From NCBI GenBank assembly GCA_036346255.1, contig CM070620.1:12884671-12948670 (forward strand): a stretch of DNA of 64,000 nt, given 5' to 3'. This DNA is from Ampelocalamus luodianensis. Lineage: Eukaryota; Streptophyta; Magnoliopsida; Poales; Poaceae. The notes beneath the pieces were generated by a model. That model ran no database searches. It was not told the origin of the DNA and worked only from the letters and a program-made list of their open reading frames with translations. Each line of letters begins with the position of its first letter. The stretch's first letter is position 1. Shown in pieces: positions 10,690-22,081 of the stretch. The position numbers were made by a program, and so were the translations under genes.

Positions 10690-12177
10690 CAAAACAACCA
10701 ATCTCAATTCTTTCAATTCTAAATCTATTGTGGTTGTTTCCCAAAGTTAATTTGATCTGTGGTATCCTTGCTAGCTACTCTCAAATACTTTTTTGACTCT
10801 ATATGCCATTTTGATCTCATTGTGATATATTTATCATTCAAATGGTATTCTTTCAAGTGGTAGCTCCTATTGATCTTCTTTGACCTCGGCATGAGAATCA
10901 TATGTGTTTGATTCAAGTGGTATCCTTGTTTTTACAAGTGGTACTATTTTAAGTGATATCATCTTGTCCTTACAAGTGGTATTCTCAATTGATATCATCG
11001 TACTCCTTCATGTTATTTTTTTTTCAAGAGGTATCTTATCCAAGTAGTTTCTCTGATACCTGATATCTTTTCAAGTCTTATCTCTTCAAGAGATATATCT
11101 CAATTGTATCAAGTGGTATCATCTTCTCTCAAGTGGTTTTTCTCTCTATCTCTTCTCTCTATGCTTTCATTGAAGATCTTAAAAAGAGAAGTTCAACCAC
11201 CTTGAGAATGCAAGACCTATCGACGCATGTTTTCCACAAGTGGTATCAACATATGGATTTACAAGTATTATCTACAAGTGAAATCTACAAGTGGCGTCGT
11301 CGACTTATAGTATTCACAAATGGAGTTTAAAGAATATCTTTCAACAAGTGGTATCTACAAGAAGTCTCTACAAGTGGTATCTACTAGATTTGTTCAAGGA
11401 TTACCTTACAAGTGGATACACATAAAGAAAATGGGGGAGAATGCTTTTGTGTGTCAAAAGCTAAGAAGGAGATATTTGGAGAAAGAATGCTTTTGTGTGT
11501 CAAAAGCAAAGATAAGTGGACGAAGAAATCCTTTGTGTGTCAAAGGAGTAGAACCTTTGTGTAAGGGGGAGTTTTCCTAAAATCTTTTGAAAAAGCTTTA
11601 TTGAAAACCGTTTTGAATTTCAAAATGGGTAATCTATTATATGGGAAAACTAGTTTGTAGAAATTCCTTTTTGGCCTCATTTTGATTCTTCGGTGTTTAT
11701 ACCAAAAGAGGAGAAAGTTTATTTGATCAATTATTTGGATTCTCTCTTGTGAGTTCACCCTATCTTATGTTTAGTCCAAAAGTGAGAGAATGCTTTTGGA
11801 GAACTTAAAAGGAAAAAGTTTAGGGAGAATATTCTCACCTTATATCTTGCATAGATCATAAAAGGGAAGAATATTTCGATGATCAAAATCATATGAATTC
11901 TATTGCCTAGCTCTATGGTTTTTACAGAGACTTCCTTTTGGCTTAAGATTTGTTTTGGATTTTTGGTGTTTAATGCCAAAAGGGGGAGAATTTGTATGAG
12001 GTACATTTGGATGTTCTTATTTGATATCTCTTGTGATGCCTTAAGTGGGAGAATTCTTTCTCTAAGTTTTGTGCATATATATAGTCAAATATGTTTTCTT
12101 TCTTATCATATGTTGACTTATATCCAAATGTTGCTATTAATGATGGATTTGTCATCAATCACCAAAAAGGGGGAGAT
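10690..12177 (+). mobile_element. 3' internal region of a SIRE/Maximus-like copia element (truncated)
   Basis: This non-coding internal sequence precedes the polypurine tract and 3' LTR. It is made of loosely repeated 'caagtggtatc' units (10850-11400), a 60-bp-scale repeat with 'gcttttgtgtgtcaaaag' near 11440-11545, and several purine tracts of the form AAAGGGGGAGA. No gag, pol or 5' LTR is present, so most of the element has been lost. The family call rests on the long LTR and the LTR end with 'CCTATTCACCCCCC', which is typical of this copia group. The left limit is approximate. Confidence 0.6.
12164..12177 (+). other. Polypurine tract of the copia element
   Basis: AAAAAGGGGGAGAT lies immediately upstream of the 3' LTR start TGAAAGATCTAG at 12178, the position of the plus-strand primer in copia elements. 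Confidence 0.8.
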
Positions 12178-12218
12178 TGAAAGATCTAGACCCGCCATTA
12201 TGTGGTAATGGAGTTTTG

Positions 12219-12520
12219 GTGATTAATGATAAATCTAATTGGGAGACTAACACTTTTATTGATATACATATTGTGTAGTCTTATTTGGATATAAAGGTGA
12301 AAATCATGAAGGCATGCAAGTGATTAATGACAAATGCACTTGTGAGACTAATACTCTTATTGTTATATCATGCTTAGTCTCAGCTTGGATATAAAAGCAA
12401 AAATCCAAATAGGTATGTATTCATAAATGACAATCTATTTGTGAGACTAACAATTCTATTGATTATCTATTGCTTAGTCTCGTTTGGATATAAAGATGGA
12501 AATACAAGAGGTATGCATTC
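12219..12520 (+). repeat. Three tandem units of about 101 bp in the copia LTR
   Basis: Units begin near 12219, 12320 and 12420 with 'gattaatgacaaat' variants and share 'gtgagactaaca' and 'tagtctcatttggatataaa' variants. They lie in the upstream U3. Confidence 0.75.
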
Positions 12521-13159
12521 TACTTCGTTTTATTATATCCTGTTGCATTCCTCGGATCCAAAATATAGGATAAACTCCACCAAAAAGTTTAACTTGGATA
12601 TGTGCATATGTTTCCATTACACATTTGTGTATGCACACATTTAGGGGGAGTCAATACTATATTTTGTGGTTTCATTAGTATTGATCCATATTCTCTTTCC
12701 ACATATATTAAGGATCTTTACTTTGAAACATATCCTTGAATATATTTAACTTGCGTAGTTAATATATTCATATGAGTATATACAACTTGTGTAGTTTGTA
12801 TACACTCATATTCAGTATATACAACTTGTGTAGTTCGTATATACTTGTAGTATATATAACTTGTGTAGTTTATATATACTTATGGCCTTGTTGTTTCATT
12901 AGTATTGATCCTTGTGATCTACTTTGAAACATAACTCTTGAGTATATATATAACTTCGTGTTTATATACACTCATACCAATTACATTCAATTATTTGAAA
13001 TTGTGTTGTGGGACTAACATGTGTGCTAAGATGTTTTCAAGGCTTAGTCCCGGAGTTTGAATGATGACATGAAAAGAAAATGCAAAGGTGATAAAAGATC
13101 GACATGACTCAAGACAAAGGAGTCATGCACTGCATTTCGAAAAGCTTCTGAAAGAAGTT

Positions 13160-13436
13160 CAGTGGAAATCGGTATGACCGCATTTGGTAAGCGGTACTAC
13201 CGATGTGCGGTAGTACCGAAGTTCATGTGGCGGAACTACCGCGTAGCTGTATGACCGCAAATATGTTGGCGGAACTACCGCAACACGGTTGTTCCGTTTG
13301 TTAGTTGGCGGTATGTAAATTCCAGAGAAGGTGTTTTTCTGTATTTCTCGAGCCTCTGGAAATCGGTAGTACCGCATATGAGAAACAAGACTCCGAGAGC
13401 GGTATTACCGGATGCTAGTTGGCGGTAATACCGCAC
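13160..13436. repeat. Palindrome cluster GCGGTAGTACCGC, first group
   Basis: Repeated half-sites GCGGTA and TACCGC occur at about 13170, 13191, 13208, 13229, 13250, 13269, 13307, 13364, 13399 and 13421, several as GCGGTA(C/G)TACCG palindromes. A second group in the same LTR (14396-14496) lies just upstream of the TATA box. Confidence 0.75.
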
Positions 13437-14395
13437 CTTCAGTAATGGCTTGTTCAAAAGCATTTATGCAGGTATATCTTGGTAATTAATGTTAATGACA
13501 TTGTGGGACTAACATTTTCCATGAGTTGGATGAATAGGTTATGTTCCAGGGTGATGAAGACTTTGGATGGCATCATGAGTTTATCGTCATCAAGTCAAGG
13601 TTCAAGGAGATGATGCATCATGTGTTGATGCATATCAAGATCTCGAAGAAGAGATGATCATGAGTTGATCATCAAGTCAAGAGAAGACTCATCATATGTT
13701 GATTGAGGTCAAGTAAAGGATGCATCATGGGTTGATGCATATCAAGACGATGACCCGGACTTGAAGTGAAGATGTGCGTCATCAACCTTCAAGAAGATGC
13801 TCAAGGCAAAGGTATGACTAGCTAGGGCTAAGGAATTGTTCCTAGTCTTTTACCGGTCTCGGTGTTTGGTTGGAGACCGGATTGCTAGAATAGGTTGCCG
13901 TACTATTAAGAGGGGTCTTGTCTAGTAGCTTGAGTTAGTCATGTGTTGATAGCTTATTGTGTTTGCTCTAGCTCAACTTAACATGTTGCCTATATTTGCG
14001 AATGTGTTTTGCAAATAGTTGAGGCTCATGGATAATCCTTGTAGCATGTGACTATACTTTGCAAATGTGTTTTGCAAACGGTTGAAGTCCATGTACCTAC
14101 TCCTTGTAGCATGATCTAAGTTTGCAAATATGCTTTGCAAATTGTTGGGATTCATGTATTTTCCCTTGGCATGGTCTAAGATTGCTTGTTGCTATTTCTT
14201 TGGACTTAGACCATGGTAGTGGCTCTTTTGAGTTGTGCTTTTTGATTTGATCAAATGTGTTTGAGATCAATCAAATAGGTGGGTTGTGTAGCCCACTGAA
14301 TAAGCTTTCAATAGAGTCCAAGATCACTCAATTCCGACATCGGAGTCAAAAGTTATGACCTTTTTACCGAGTGTCGTCTGTGCTGAAAATCGGGC

Positions 14396-14496
14396 TGCGG
14401 TAGTACCACTGTTATAAGGGCGGTACTACCGCGTTATACGGGCGGTAGTACCGCAGAACGGTAGTACCGCCCCTTGTGAGTGCGGTACGACCGCAA
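14396..14496. repeat. Palindrome cluster GCGGTAGTACCGC, second group
   Basis: Five close copies of the palindrome or its halves (near 14397, 14429, 14442, 14459 and 14481), 60-160 bp upstream of the LTR TATA box, where enhancer elements would act. Confidence 0.75.
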
Positions 14497-14556
14497 AAGG
14501 TCAGAACGCTAGTTTTTGGCTGTTTCGTCTCCAAGCGGCTAGTTTTTGTTTGGGGC

Positions 14557-14564
14557 TATAAATA
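14557..14564 (+). promoter_or_regulatory. TATA box of the copia LTR
   Basis: TATAAATA in 'ggggctataaatacccc' is the only good TATA box in the downstream part of the LTR and probably sets the start of the R region. Confidence 0.65.
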
Positions 14565-15365
14565 CCCCTTGGCGGTTGAGAGGCAACCTTGGCATCCCAT
14601 TGAGTTCCTTTGAGCTAAGAGCAAGCCCTCTACTCTCATTTGTGCATGTGTTGCACTTAGTGAGGTTTGAGAGGCAAATCCTATTGCATGTGTTGCATTA
14701 GGTGGTGGATTTAGTATCCACGAGAGCTTTGACACTTGATTGGTTCAAGTGAAAGTTGGAGACTTGTTACTCTTGGTGTTTGCCGACACCTAGACGGCGT
14801 GGAGGCGTCGTGGTCCGGTGATCTTCTCAAGTGAAGCTTGTGAGAAGGCCCAGTGTTTGTGAGTGGCTTGGTGCTCGCCATCTCCGGAGTGGAGTAAGAG
14901 CAACCCTAGTGGAGCGAGGTGTTGATATCTCGGAGGAAGGCTTAATTTGTGGAGTCGGCTCAATTGGTTTGGGTTTCCCTCAACGTGGATTATGGGAGAC
15001 CGGCAAGTCTCCGACCACCACGGTAAAACATCATTGTGTCCCGTGTCTTCTTGTGATTAGCTTTCATATACTTTACTTTGTGCAATTTACATTCATTGTA
15101 TAATTGCTTATTCATTTGTATGTTTGCTATCTTGTATGTATTTTATTGATCATATCATTAGTTGATAGTTTACAAGTCTTTGCTAAATTGCTCTATTTAT
15201 TATTGACTTGTAGTGTTGGTGCACTTAGTTGAACCTAGTTGCTTTAAGCTTTAATTGTGCAAAACTGTATTTGTATTAGCTTCCGCATTAGAAATCGGTT
15301 TTAGCGCATAAAAGTTTTTAAAACGCCTATTCACCCCCCCTCTAGTCAGCCTCCTCGATCTTACA

Positions 15366-15902
15366 AGCGGTGGAGGTTGAATCAGGGTGCCAGATTCACT
15401 GTTTTGGACATGTGTCGGCCGCTGGCACGTCCGTGGTGTCATTTTTGGCAATACGGTGTGTGAACAACTACTTCTATAAAAATAGCCACCAACAGTGCTA
15501 TTTAGGCCAAAAACTCCACCAGCGGTGTTGCCTTGTATTGTAACAGTACTGTGCCGTTTGCTCTGGTTCACCAATCTCGATCGGACGGCTTATAATCACC
15601 CAAAGTCCCAACGCTGTTTACTCTCTGACTTCCTTTCTCAACGTTACTACGTTAGGAATCCTCTTCCATTGTAGACGCCTTTACAAGCATCTCATACTTT
15701 ACCCGAAAAGATCGGTGGCATCTCATGTCACTTTTCCAACAACGTTGCACACCAGCTGCGTCAAATAGCTCGAATTAGCAATAGAGAGATCCATTGAGAG
15801 GCCATGGCTAGCAGTCGGTGGTGATTCCTGCCACTTGTTTTTGCCGCAAGGAATTGGCATGACTACGGGTGGGTGATGTGCACACATGATCTGAAAAGAG
15901 AT
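15366..15902. other. Intergenic, nothing identified
   Basis: Sequence between the copia LTR end and MULE-D. Short frames only; no domain, repeat or RNA gene recognised. Confidence 0.4.
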
Positions 15903-17322
15903 AATTCCTTCTATACCACTAACAAACACTCCAATGCACAATTTATCATCGACAAACTCATTATTCCCTGCATGCCATTGACAAACGAAAGTGACCCCCT
16001 TTGTGCCATTGTTGTCCCCCCTCCCGTGTCAGTTACACGTGTGAAAAAACCATTTTGCCCTCTTCTTCCTCCTTACCCTCTTCCTTTCCTTCCTCTTCCT
16101 CTGCTCGTCAGTGAGAGGCTGACAGTGAGAGGTGGCTCGAGAGAGGGCGACGACAGCGGGGATGGATGCACAAGGCCTTAGGGGTGCGCTGGGGGATGGT
16201 TCATGCTAGAGACCACATGCTAGATACCATCAGCAGCCTTCGGGTTGGAACAGAGGTGAGATAGAGAGAGAAAGATAGGGGAAACAGCGCTACGACGGTG
16301 GCTCGGGGAGAAAGATGTGTTCCCGAGGACTAAGAACCCATTTTGGGCGGACAGAGATGACGAGGATAACTAGAACAGGCGACGCTAGGACGACGGCCGC
16401 ATAGAGGAAAAGTTCATCGAAAATGAATTTTGGCGACTTCTCACGGAATGTGAGCTCACGAGCACGGTGTCGATGATGGGAGCCAATCTATGGTAGCGGC
16501 TTGGCTGGAGATGCCTTGAGGAGAGCTAGCGCGGAGATTGTGACGCGGTTGGCTCAAACTAAGGTGCACCGAGACGGTGGATCAGTAAGTGGGGCGGATC
16601 AGTTTGGGACGACCATGGCGTGGCTCACCGGCGGAGAGTCCCTAACCATGGGGAAGAAGAAGGAGGGGAGCAACGTGTTTGCAAGGAAGTAGAGGAGGTA
16701 GGGGATGTTGAGGTTGGGCGAAAAAGATAGTAGTGTCACAGCAAGCAGGGGTGGCGGGGAGTGAAGGTGGTGACGGAGCTACAGTGGGTCTCCGGCAAGG
16801 GCTCAGATGATGTCATGAGCAATGCTGAGCTCGTGGAACTGCATGGACACCTTCCGCCTCGAGGTGCGCGGTGCGTCGCGCCTAATGCGTGCCATGGCTG
16901 GTGGAGCGCCATGGCTCAAGATCCCCTCCGTCCCCAACCTCGGTGGCTCGTCCGCGCGTTGTACCACCACGCACACAACATGGCCCACAGCGGTGGCGAC
17001 ATGGTGGCCACCGGGGATCTCTGGTGCATCAAGCGGCCCGTGTGCTACACCCACATGCCACTCGGCGACTGTACCAAGGCGCCGCCCGGGCGCTCCATCT
17101 TCATCAGCCTAGAGAATGCTGTACCATGCCGTGTTGGGGAGTGGGAGGGTATTTTGGGCAATACCATGAAATACATACCGTTGACTTGAACTTAACGGAC
17201 GTTTGACTGACGACAATGACATGGAAGAGATCGCTTTCGCTTGTCGATGTCATATAGAGAATAACGAGTTTGTCGATGACAAATCGTGGATTGGGGTGCT
17301 TGTAAGTGGTACAGAAGGAATT
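15903..17322. mobile_element. MULE-D, non-autonomous Mutator-like element (Pack-MULE-like)
   Basis: The ends are long inverted repeats of about 130 bp: 15903-16040 reads 'aattccttctataccac' outward-in, and the reverse complement of 17185-17322 reads 'aattccttctgtaccac', with matching 'catcgacaaactc' blocks inside. Flanking 9-mers (15894-15902 and 17323-17331) agree at only six of nine places, so the target duplication is weak. The 1.1-kb interior has no transposase and is GC-rich, with plus-strand frames at 16761-17206 that look like captured gene fragments. I could not assign them to a known gene family. The long TIRs and GC-rich interior fit a Pack-MULE, by inference. Confidence 0.7.
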
Positions 17323-17947
17323 AAAGGAATTAGAGTCGGGCAGATGGTATCATTACACAATGATTGATACCACCTTTTCTTATCGTCTCCGTGCTATTCC
17401 TTTCCAATTTTTCGTTGCAGACTTTCCACCGTATACCTTGTGAGCATGGGAGACGAACCGGCGAGAAGCCGATCCTGGGTCTTTCTAGAATTAGCCGTAA
17501 CCTTATAAGCTAATGGTATCATCGGTACAAAAGTTTCGCTTTGTTCCTGGGGTTGCCTTGCTATACCTCCTGCCGAGCGCTGATGGCAACACACCAGCTC
17601 GGTGGTGACTTCTACCGAGACGCACAGCTCCCCGTGTATGACACGAAGACCACAATTCAGGAACAGTTCGAATGTACCTGGGATTCCGGCTGCCGTCCGT
17701 GCTGTGCGGGTTGCACCGCAGTGGCCGGATTGCTGGCTGTGACGGCGCGACACGGGCACGCTGCCGTCTCCGCGGCGTTGAATTGTCGAACCGCCGAGTC
17801 ACGAGCCGGAGGCGCACCGCGCGGAGCTCTGAGCGCGCGTTTTTGTCGTTCGTTCTGGGAACTGGGGAACTGGGGTTGCCGATTCGGCCGGAGTGGTCCA
17901 CCGGGCACCAGCCGAGGCACACGAGTGAGAGAGCTGCCGTGCCGCTC
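17323..17947. other. Intergenic, nothing identified
   Basis: There is an imperfect inverted repeat 'ggtatcattacacaatgattgatacc'-like motif near 17345-17371, and GC-rich frames on both strands without recognisable domains. No gene is supported. Confidence 0.35.
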
Positions 17948-18405
17948 GCGCGTGCAAGGGGGGCTGTGGTGCATACAGGGCTGACGCGCGCGGCAAGTTG
18001 GTCTGGCGGGTGTGTGTGTGGCCTGTAGAGGCGTGAAGCTGATGGGCGTGTCTAGGTGCCTCGAGGGCGGCCGGCCCGTAGCAGGATGCCGCCCACATGA
18101 GCCGGGTGGGCCGGGTACAGGCCACGTGCCTTTTTCTTTTTCTGTGTTTAAAAAATTCAATAGCATGTATCTTCTGAATCGAGTATCTGCGTTTTGTTTG
18201 AACATAGGGTTCCTTGCGATGACTTCTATAATATAAGACCAATATTACAAATGTTTCGGCTTAGTGATGATAACCTATATCACATAACAAACAACAAAAA
18301 TTAGAGAAACAAACCAAACGTGATGGTGGGACATCCATCGTACCCTCAACTTCAAATATTCCGGTAGGTAAAATGGAATGTTCCATACATTATTATCGAA
18401 TGTTT
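17948..18405 (+). repeat. Segment A, 5' flank copy of the copia insertion
   Basis: Single-copy-like sequence that directly abuts a copia 5' LTR at 18406. The same 458 bp recur in order at 20832-21621, where they are cut by three pieces of the retrotransposon. Matching blocks are 17948-18128 with 20832-21008, 18142-18180 with 21087-21124, 18181-18209 with 21178-21206, and 18224-18405 with 21440-21621. Confidence 0.9.
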
Positions 18406-19015
18406 TGTTAGAAATTGGCCCATATGAGTGAGGCCCATTTTCTATAATTCCAAAGATTTATGGGTTAATCATATCATTAAGCGCAGTGGAAGTGACCAAC
18501 ATATAAGGTGGAGTCCTCACTCAAAAACATGTAACACATGGATGGATGAGGATGGCGTGAGGAGGGCTCGCTAAACACACACGACGCACGCGCGCGCTGC
18601 TGTCGCAGATAATCGCGTGAAAAATCGCGTAAAAGGTGGTTAAGTGTGACGATTACGGTGGGTAAATGGTCGTTATGTGTCATTTACCGGTGGGTAAATG
18701 GTCGTTTAATCTGTCGATTACCGACCGCATCTATATATGTCCGAGACGCCCGGTGCATAGTGAGTACAAGAATAGCCTCCATTTCTTCTTCCTTCTAATG
18801 CAGGCCGCATCGCTGCTGCTCGAACCTCGCCGACTCTTCTTCTCGCGCACCGTGAAGAAGGGAAGCGGTATCTCGAACCGCTCTTTGCGTGGAGACTTGC
18901 ACGAGGGGCAATAAGGTTCGGCAGCGATTGCAGCGACCGCTTCTTTGCCTTCGCGACATCTACGCTTACGCGACCGCATCAACTCTGTGCCGCTTCTCGC
19001 TCTTCATCGGACCCA
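18406..19015 (+). mobile_element. 5' LTR of a Ty1/copia element (right end approximate)
   Basis: Starts TGTTAGAAATTGGCCC at 18406; the same start recurs at 21349 as a truncated 3' LTR. TATATAT at 18732-18738 is the likely TATA box. Because the 3' copy is only about 80 bp long, the right boundary cannot be fixed by comparison, and no clear tRNA primer site was found. Confidence 0.7.
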
Positions 19016-19199
19016 TCCGTAAGTCTACCGTGTGATTGATAGACTTGTTTACATCCCGGTTTTCATATATTGTGAAGTACAATAAGTTGTGCGCTAGCGA
19101 TCTTGTTTTATGCATCATTAGTCTTTTGCAATATTTGCCTTCTAATAAAATTTGGAATTAAAATATTGCCTCATTTTTAACATTCCGAAACCTTATTGT

Positions 19200-20820
19200 A
19201 AACTTTGTTGCAACACAACTATGGTCGAGCTTCGATGCTATGAAACCCGAGAGGTTTTCTCGTCGATTTCGTAGATGGCGCACTAGAGCCAAGTTCGCTC
19301 ATGTCTTTGGGGTCGTGGTGGGTAATCCACCCACGATATCCGTTCTGATTGACCAAGATATGCGATTCGATAATGCGAACAACATCGCTCTTGGTCGCCT
19401 TCCGACCATTCTCGCGGATCGGCTCTATGATGTGTACATGGACTATAAGTCCGCCACGAGTTGTGGGATGCACTAGAGCACAAATATGCAGAGGCAGAGG
19501 CGTGTCGTTGGCTCTATATGTGTGAGCAATTCTTCGACTTTACCATGGATGAGGCTAAGTCCATAGTTGGACAAGCTCATGATCTCCACTATTGGTTGGT
19601 GAGATTGCGCATCCGGGCCGTGTGTTGCCTCCTAAGTTTGTGGTCGGGCATTGTCGCCAAACTTCTGTTTCTTGGCGGGATTTTGCCACTAGCTTGAAAC
19701 ACAAGAGGAAGAGATTTCTGTTGAAGATCTCATTGCCGCCTCGATGTGGAAGAAAAGGCAAGAGCAAAAGATGCACCCAGTATTTCGGTCGAACAATGCA
19801 AATTTTATAGAAAAAGATTGCAAAGAAGTACAAATCCAACAAAACGAACAAGACAACTAGCTTTAAGAAGAAAATCGAGAAAAAGGATATGAAGAACATC
19901 ACCGCTTTGTGTGTGGGAAAACGGTCATATGGCGAAAGATGTCATTTCCGCAAAGCGAGAGAGATGGTGAACACCAAAGAAGAAGGTCATCAACGTGATC
20001 ATAAGCGAGGCCTCGACTTCGTGGAGGGTATAGTAATTCTCTGTTGTTTTTCAGCATGTCAATCCACCGATTGGTGGGTTGATACGGTGCTAATGTTCAC
20101 GTATGTTCGATATTTCCTTGTTTTCTTCTTACCAGCGCGAGGGCTTCCTCCGTCATAATGGGAAGCGGATCGCATGCTTCATTCTTGGTGTTGTACGGTG
20201 GAATGAAGCTTACTTGGGAAGACCTGCACTTGAAGAACGTCAATGCTCCTACAATAAACAAGAACCTCGTGTGGTTACATTTCTATGTAGGGACGGTTAT
20301 AAGCTAGTCTTTGAGTCAAATAAAATTGTAATGTCTAAGTTCGTTTTGTTGGTAAAGGCACGTTGTTCCGCTTACTTTATCTTGTTATAATCAAATGTTG
20401 CAACCGTTTAAATAAATGTGAGGCAAATATTTGGCATTCTTCATAGTATTGCTAGAATGTCCAGTTAGATTTAATTCCAAAATGTGAAATTGTCAAAGGA
20501 TCAAAGTGCTAGTCATGTGTGCAAGCAAGCACCTCGCAAACCCTTTAAGGGATTAGAGGACGAAAAGAACTTGGCACCATTAGATCCTGTTCATTCAGAT
20601 TTGTGTGAAATGAATGGATTGTTGACAAAAGGAGGCAAAAGATATTTTTAACTTTTATTGATGATGCAACACGCTCTTCGCTATGTGTATTTGCTAAAAC
20701 TAAGGATGAAGCTTTATACTACTTTAAGACTTATAAGGCCGAGGTTGAGAACCAACTAGAGAAGAAAATAAAAGACTAAGGTCCGATCGTGGAGGAGAGT
20801 ACATCTCTCATGAATTTTCT
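19200..20820 (+). pseudogene. Copia gag to integrase remnants
   Basis: Pieces of a Ty1/copia polyprotein in order. A gag start (GFDAMKPERFSRRF, near 19220) is followed by the gag block ELWDALEHKYAEAEA (about 19459-19503) and MCEQFFDFTMDEAKSIVGQA. Then come a WRDFATSLKHKRKRF block (near 19670-19720), a knuckle relic with HVCGKTVIWRKMSFPQSE-like spacing (19905-19960), and the protease-integrase linker FLCRDGYKLVFESNK (20280-20325). The integrase start is DPVHSDLCEMNGLLTKGGKR (20586-20645), continuing to FIDDATRSS and SDRGGEYISHEF (to about 20820). Large deletions and shifts separate the blocks, and the polyprotein is dead. Reverse transcriptase and RNase H survive only as the short islands in the mosaic downstream. 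Confidence 0.8.
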
Positions 20821-20831
20821 CAATTACATTA

Positions 20832-21621
20832 CGCGTGCAAGGGGGCTGTGGTGCATACAGGGCTGACGCGCGCGGCAAGTTGGTCTGGCGGGTGTGTGTG
20901 GCCTGTAGAGGCGTGAAGCTGATGGGCGTGTCTAGGTGCCGCGAGGGCGGCCGGCCCGTAGCAGGATGCCGCCCACATGAGCCGGGTGGGCCGGGTACAG
21001 GCCACGTGTAGCCTTTTACTATTGAGAAGTACAAGGCAAGACTTGTGGCTTTTATTCTCCTGTCGCGGACTAACCACCATCGAGTGCTGTGTTTAAAAAT
21101 TCAATAGCATGTATCTTCTGAATCATCGGGAGGCACTTGAGAGAGTGTTGCGCTATTTGAGAGGCACAACCTCATACGAGTATCTGCGTTTTGTTTGAAC
21201 ATAGGGAAAGAATATACCTTCCTTCTTGTCATTCTAGGTGCAAGTTCAACCTGCACGGACTTACACTAAAAGATCGGTATATTAACGAGATTTCAAAGAC
21301 AATATCTTTGATATCCTTTTTGCTTCTTGCTTTGGAATTGGTGGGGATTGTTAGAAATTGGCCCATATGAGTGAGGCCCATTTTCTATAATTCCAAAGCA
21401 TTTATGGGTTAGTACCATATTGCTAAGCGATGACTGAGATTCTATAATATAAGACCAATATTACAAATGTTTCGGCTTAGTGATGATAACCTATATCACA
21501 TAACAAACAACAAAAATTAGAGAAACAAACCAAACGTGATGGTGGGACATCCATCGTACCCTCAACTTCAAATATTCCGGTAGGTAAAATGGAATGTTCC
21601 ATACATTATTATCGAATGTTT
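20832..21621 (+). repeat. Mosaic: second copy of segment A interleaved with copia 3' fragments
   Basis: Segment A reappears in four ordered blocks (20832-21008, 21087-21124, 21178-21206, 21440-21621). Between them lie three ordered copia pieces. R1 (21009-21086) encodes reverse-transcriptase relics EKYKARLVA and YSPVA. R2 (21125-21177) encodes the RNase-H relic REALERVLRYLRGTTSY. R3 (21207-21439) holds the 3' untranslated region, polypurine tract and 3' LTR start. After 21621 the sequence continues as flank, whereas copy 1 of A runs straight into the 5' LTR. Confidence 0.88.
21349..21435 (+). mobile_element. Truncated 3' LTR of the copia element
   Basis: TGTTAGAAATTGGCCC at 21349 follows a purine tract GGTGGGGAT and matches 18406-18490 for about 80 bp, then stops where segment A resumes at 21440. 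Confidence 0.8.
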
Positions 21622-22079
21622 TAGTAGTTCACAGACGATGTTTCAGTACATATTTTTTTGAATTGATTAGTGCAAATGAACCGGTTTAAAGCCGTGATGT
21701 TCCGTAAGTTAAAACGAAATATTCCTAATGTTCCAATAGTTCATGCAAAAATTAAAACTTGCCTGTAGAACAAATCAAACGTGCCATGAAACCATTCAAG
21801 GTTATTAGTGGAACATTCAACATAATCATCAATAAAATAATGCCAAAACATATACAAATGGGATCTTGTTTTGAATATCTCGTAATAAGAAACAAGATGG
21901 TTCAAACGGAACGCGAATCGGATAATCGGTTTAAACTTTTGAATTCACGTTAAGGACTGATGACGTCATCTATTTTTGTCATGTAGCATGTATGGGCCGT
22001 GGGTTGCAGTGTGGGCGGATATGATTTCCAGAAGCTGACAGGCTGACCGTGCTGCTCGCAGGTTAGGAATGGATGGTCA
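21622..22079. other. Intergenic, nothing identified
   Basis: Right flank of the mosaic copia locus; AT-rich, short frames only, no recognised feature. Confidence 0.4.
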
Positions 22080-22081
22080 TA

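Larger units (their letters stand above)
12178..15365 (+). mobile_element. 3' LTR of the SIRE/Maximus-like copia element (3188 bp)
   Basis: The LTR runs from TGAAAGATCTAG to CTCGATCTTACA; the ends are inverted near-copies of each other. The preceding polypurine tract fixes its left edge. It carries three 101-bp tandem units (12219-12520), runs of 'tatacaacttgtgtagt' (12740-12970), repeats of 'tttgcaaatgtgttttgcaaa' type (13990-14150), two clusters of a GCGGTA/TACCGC palindrome, and TATAAATA at 14557-14564, which puts U3 at about 2.4 kb and R-U5 at about 0.8 kb. The 5' LTR is absent, so no target duplication can be paired; the base run after the end is AGCGG. Confidence 0.8.

Noticed and set aside
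17440..17520. Possible tRNA-like stretch with 'gaaccggcgagaagccgatcc'-type wording
   Set aside because: No cloverleaf with acceptor stem and T-loop could be drawn.
17503..18242. Long overlapping minus-strand frames (up to 182 codons)
   Set aside because: GC-rich, low-complexity, no domain, and partly contained in segment A whose second copy disrupts them.
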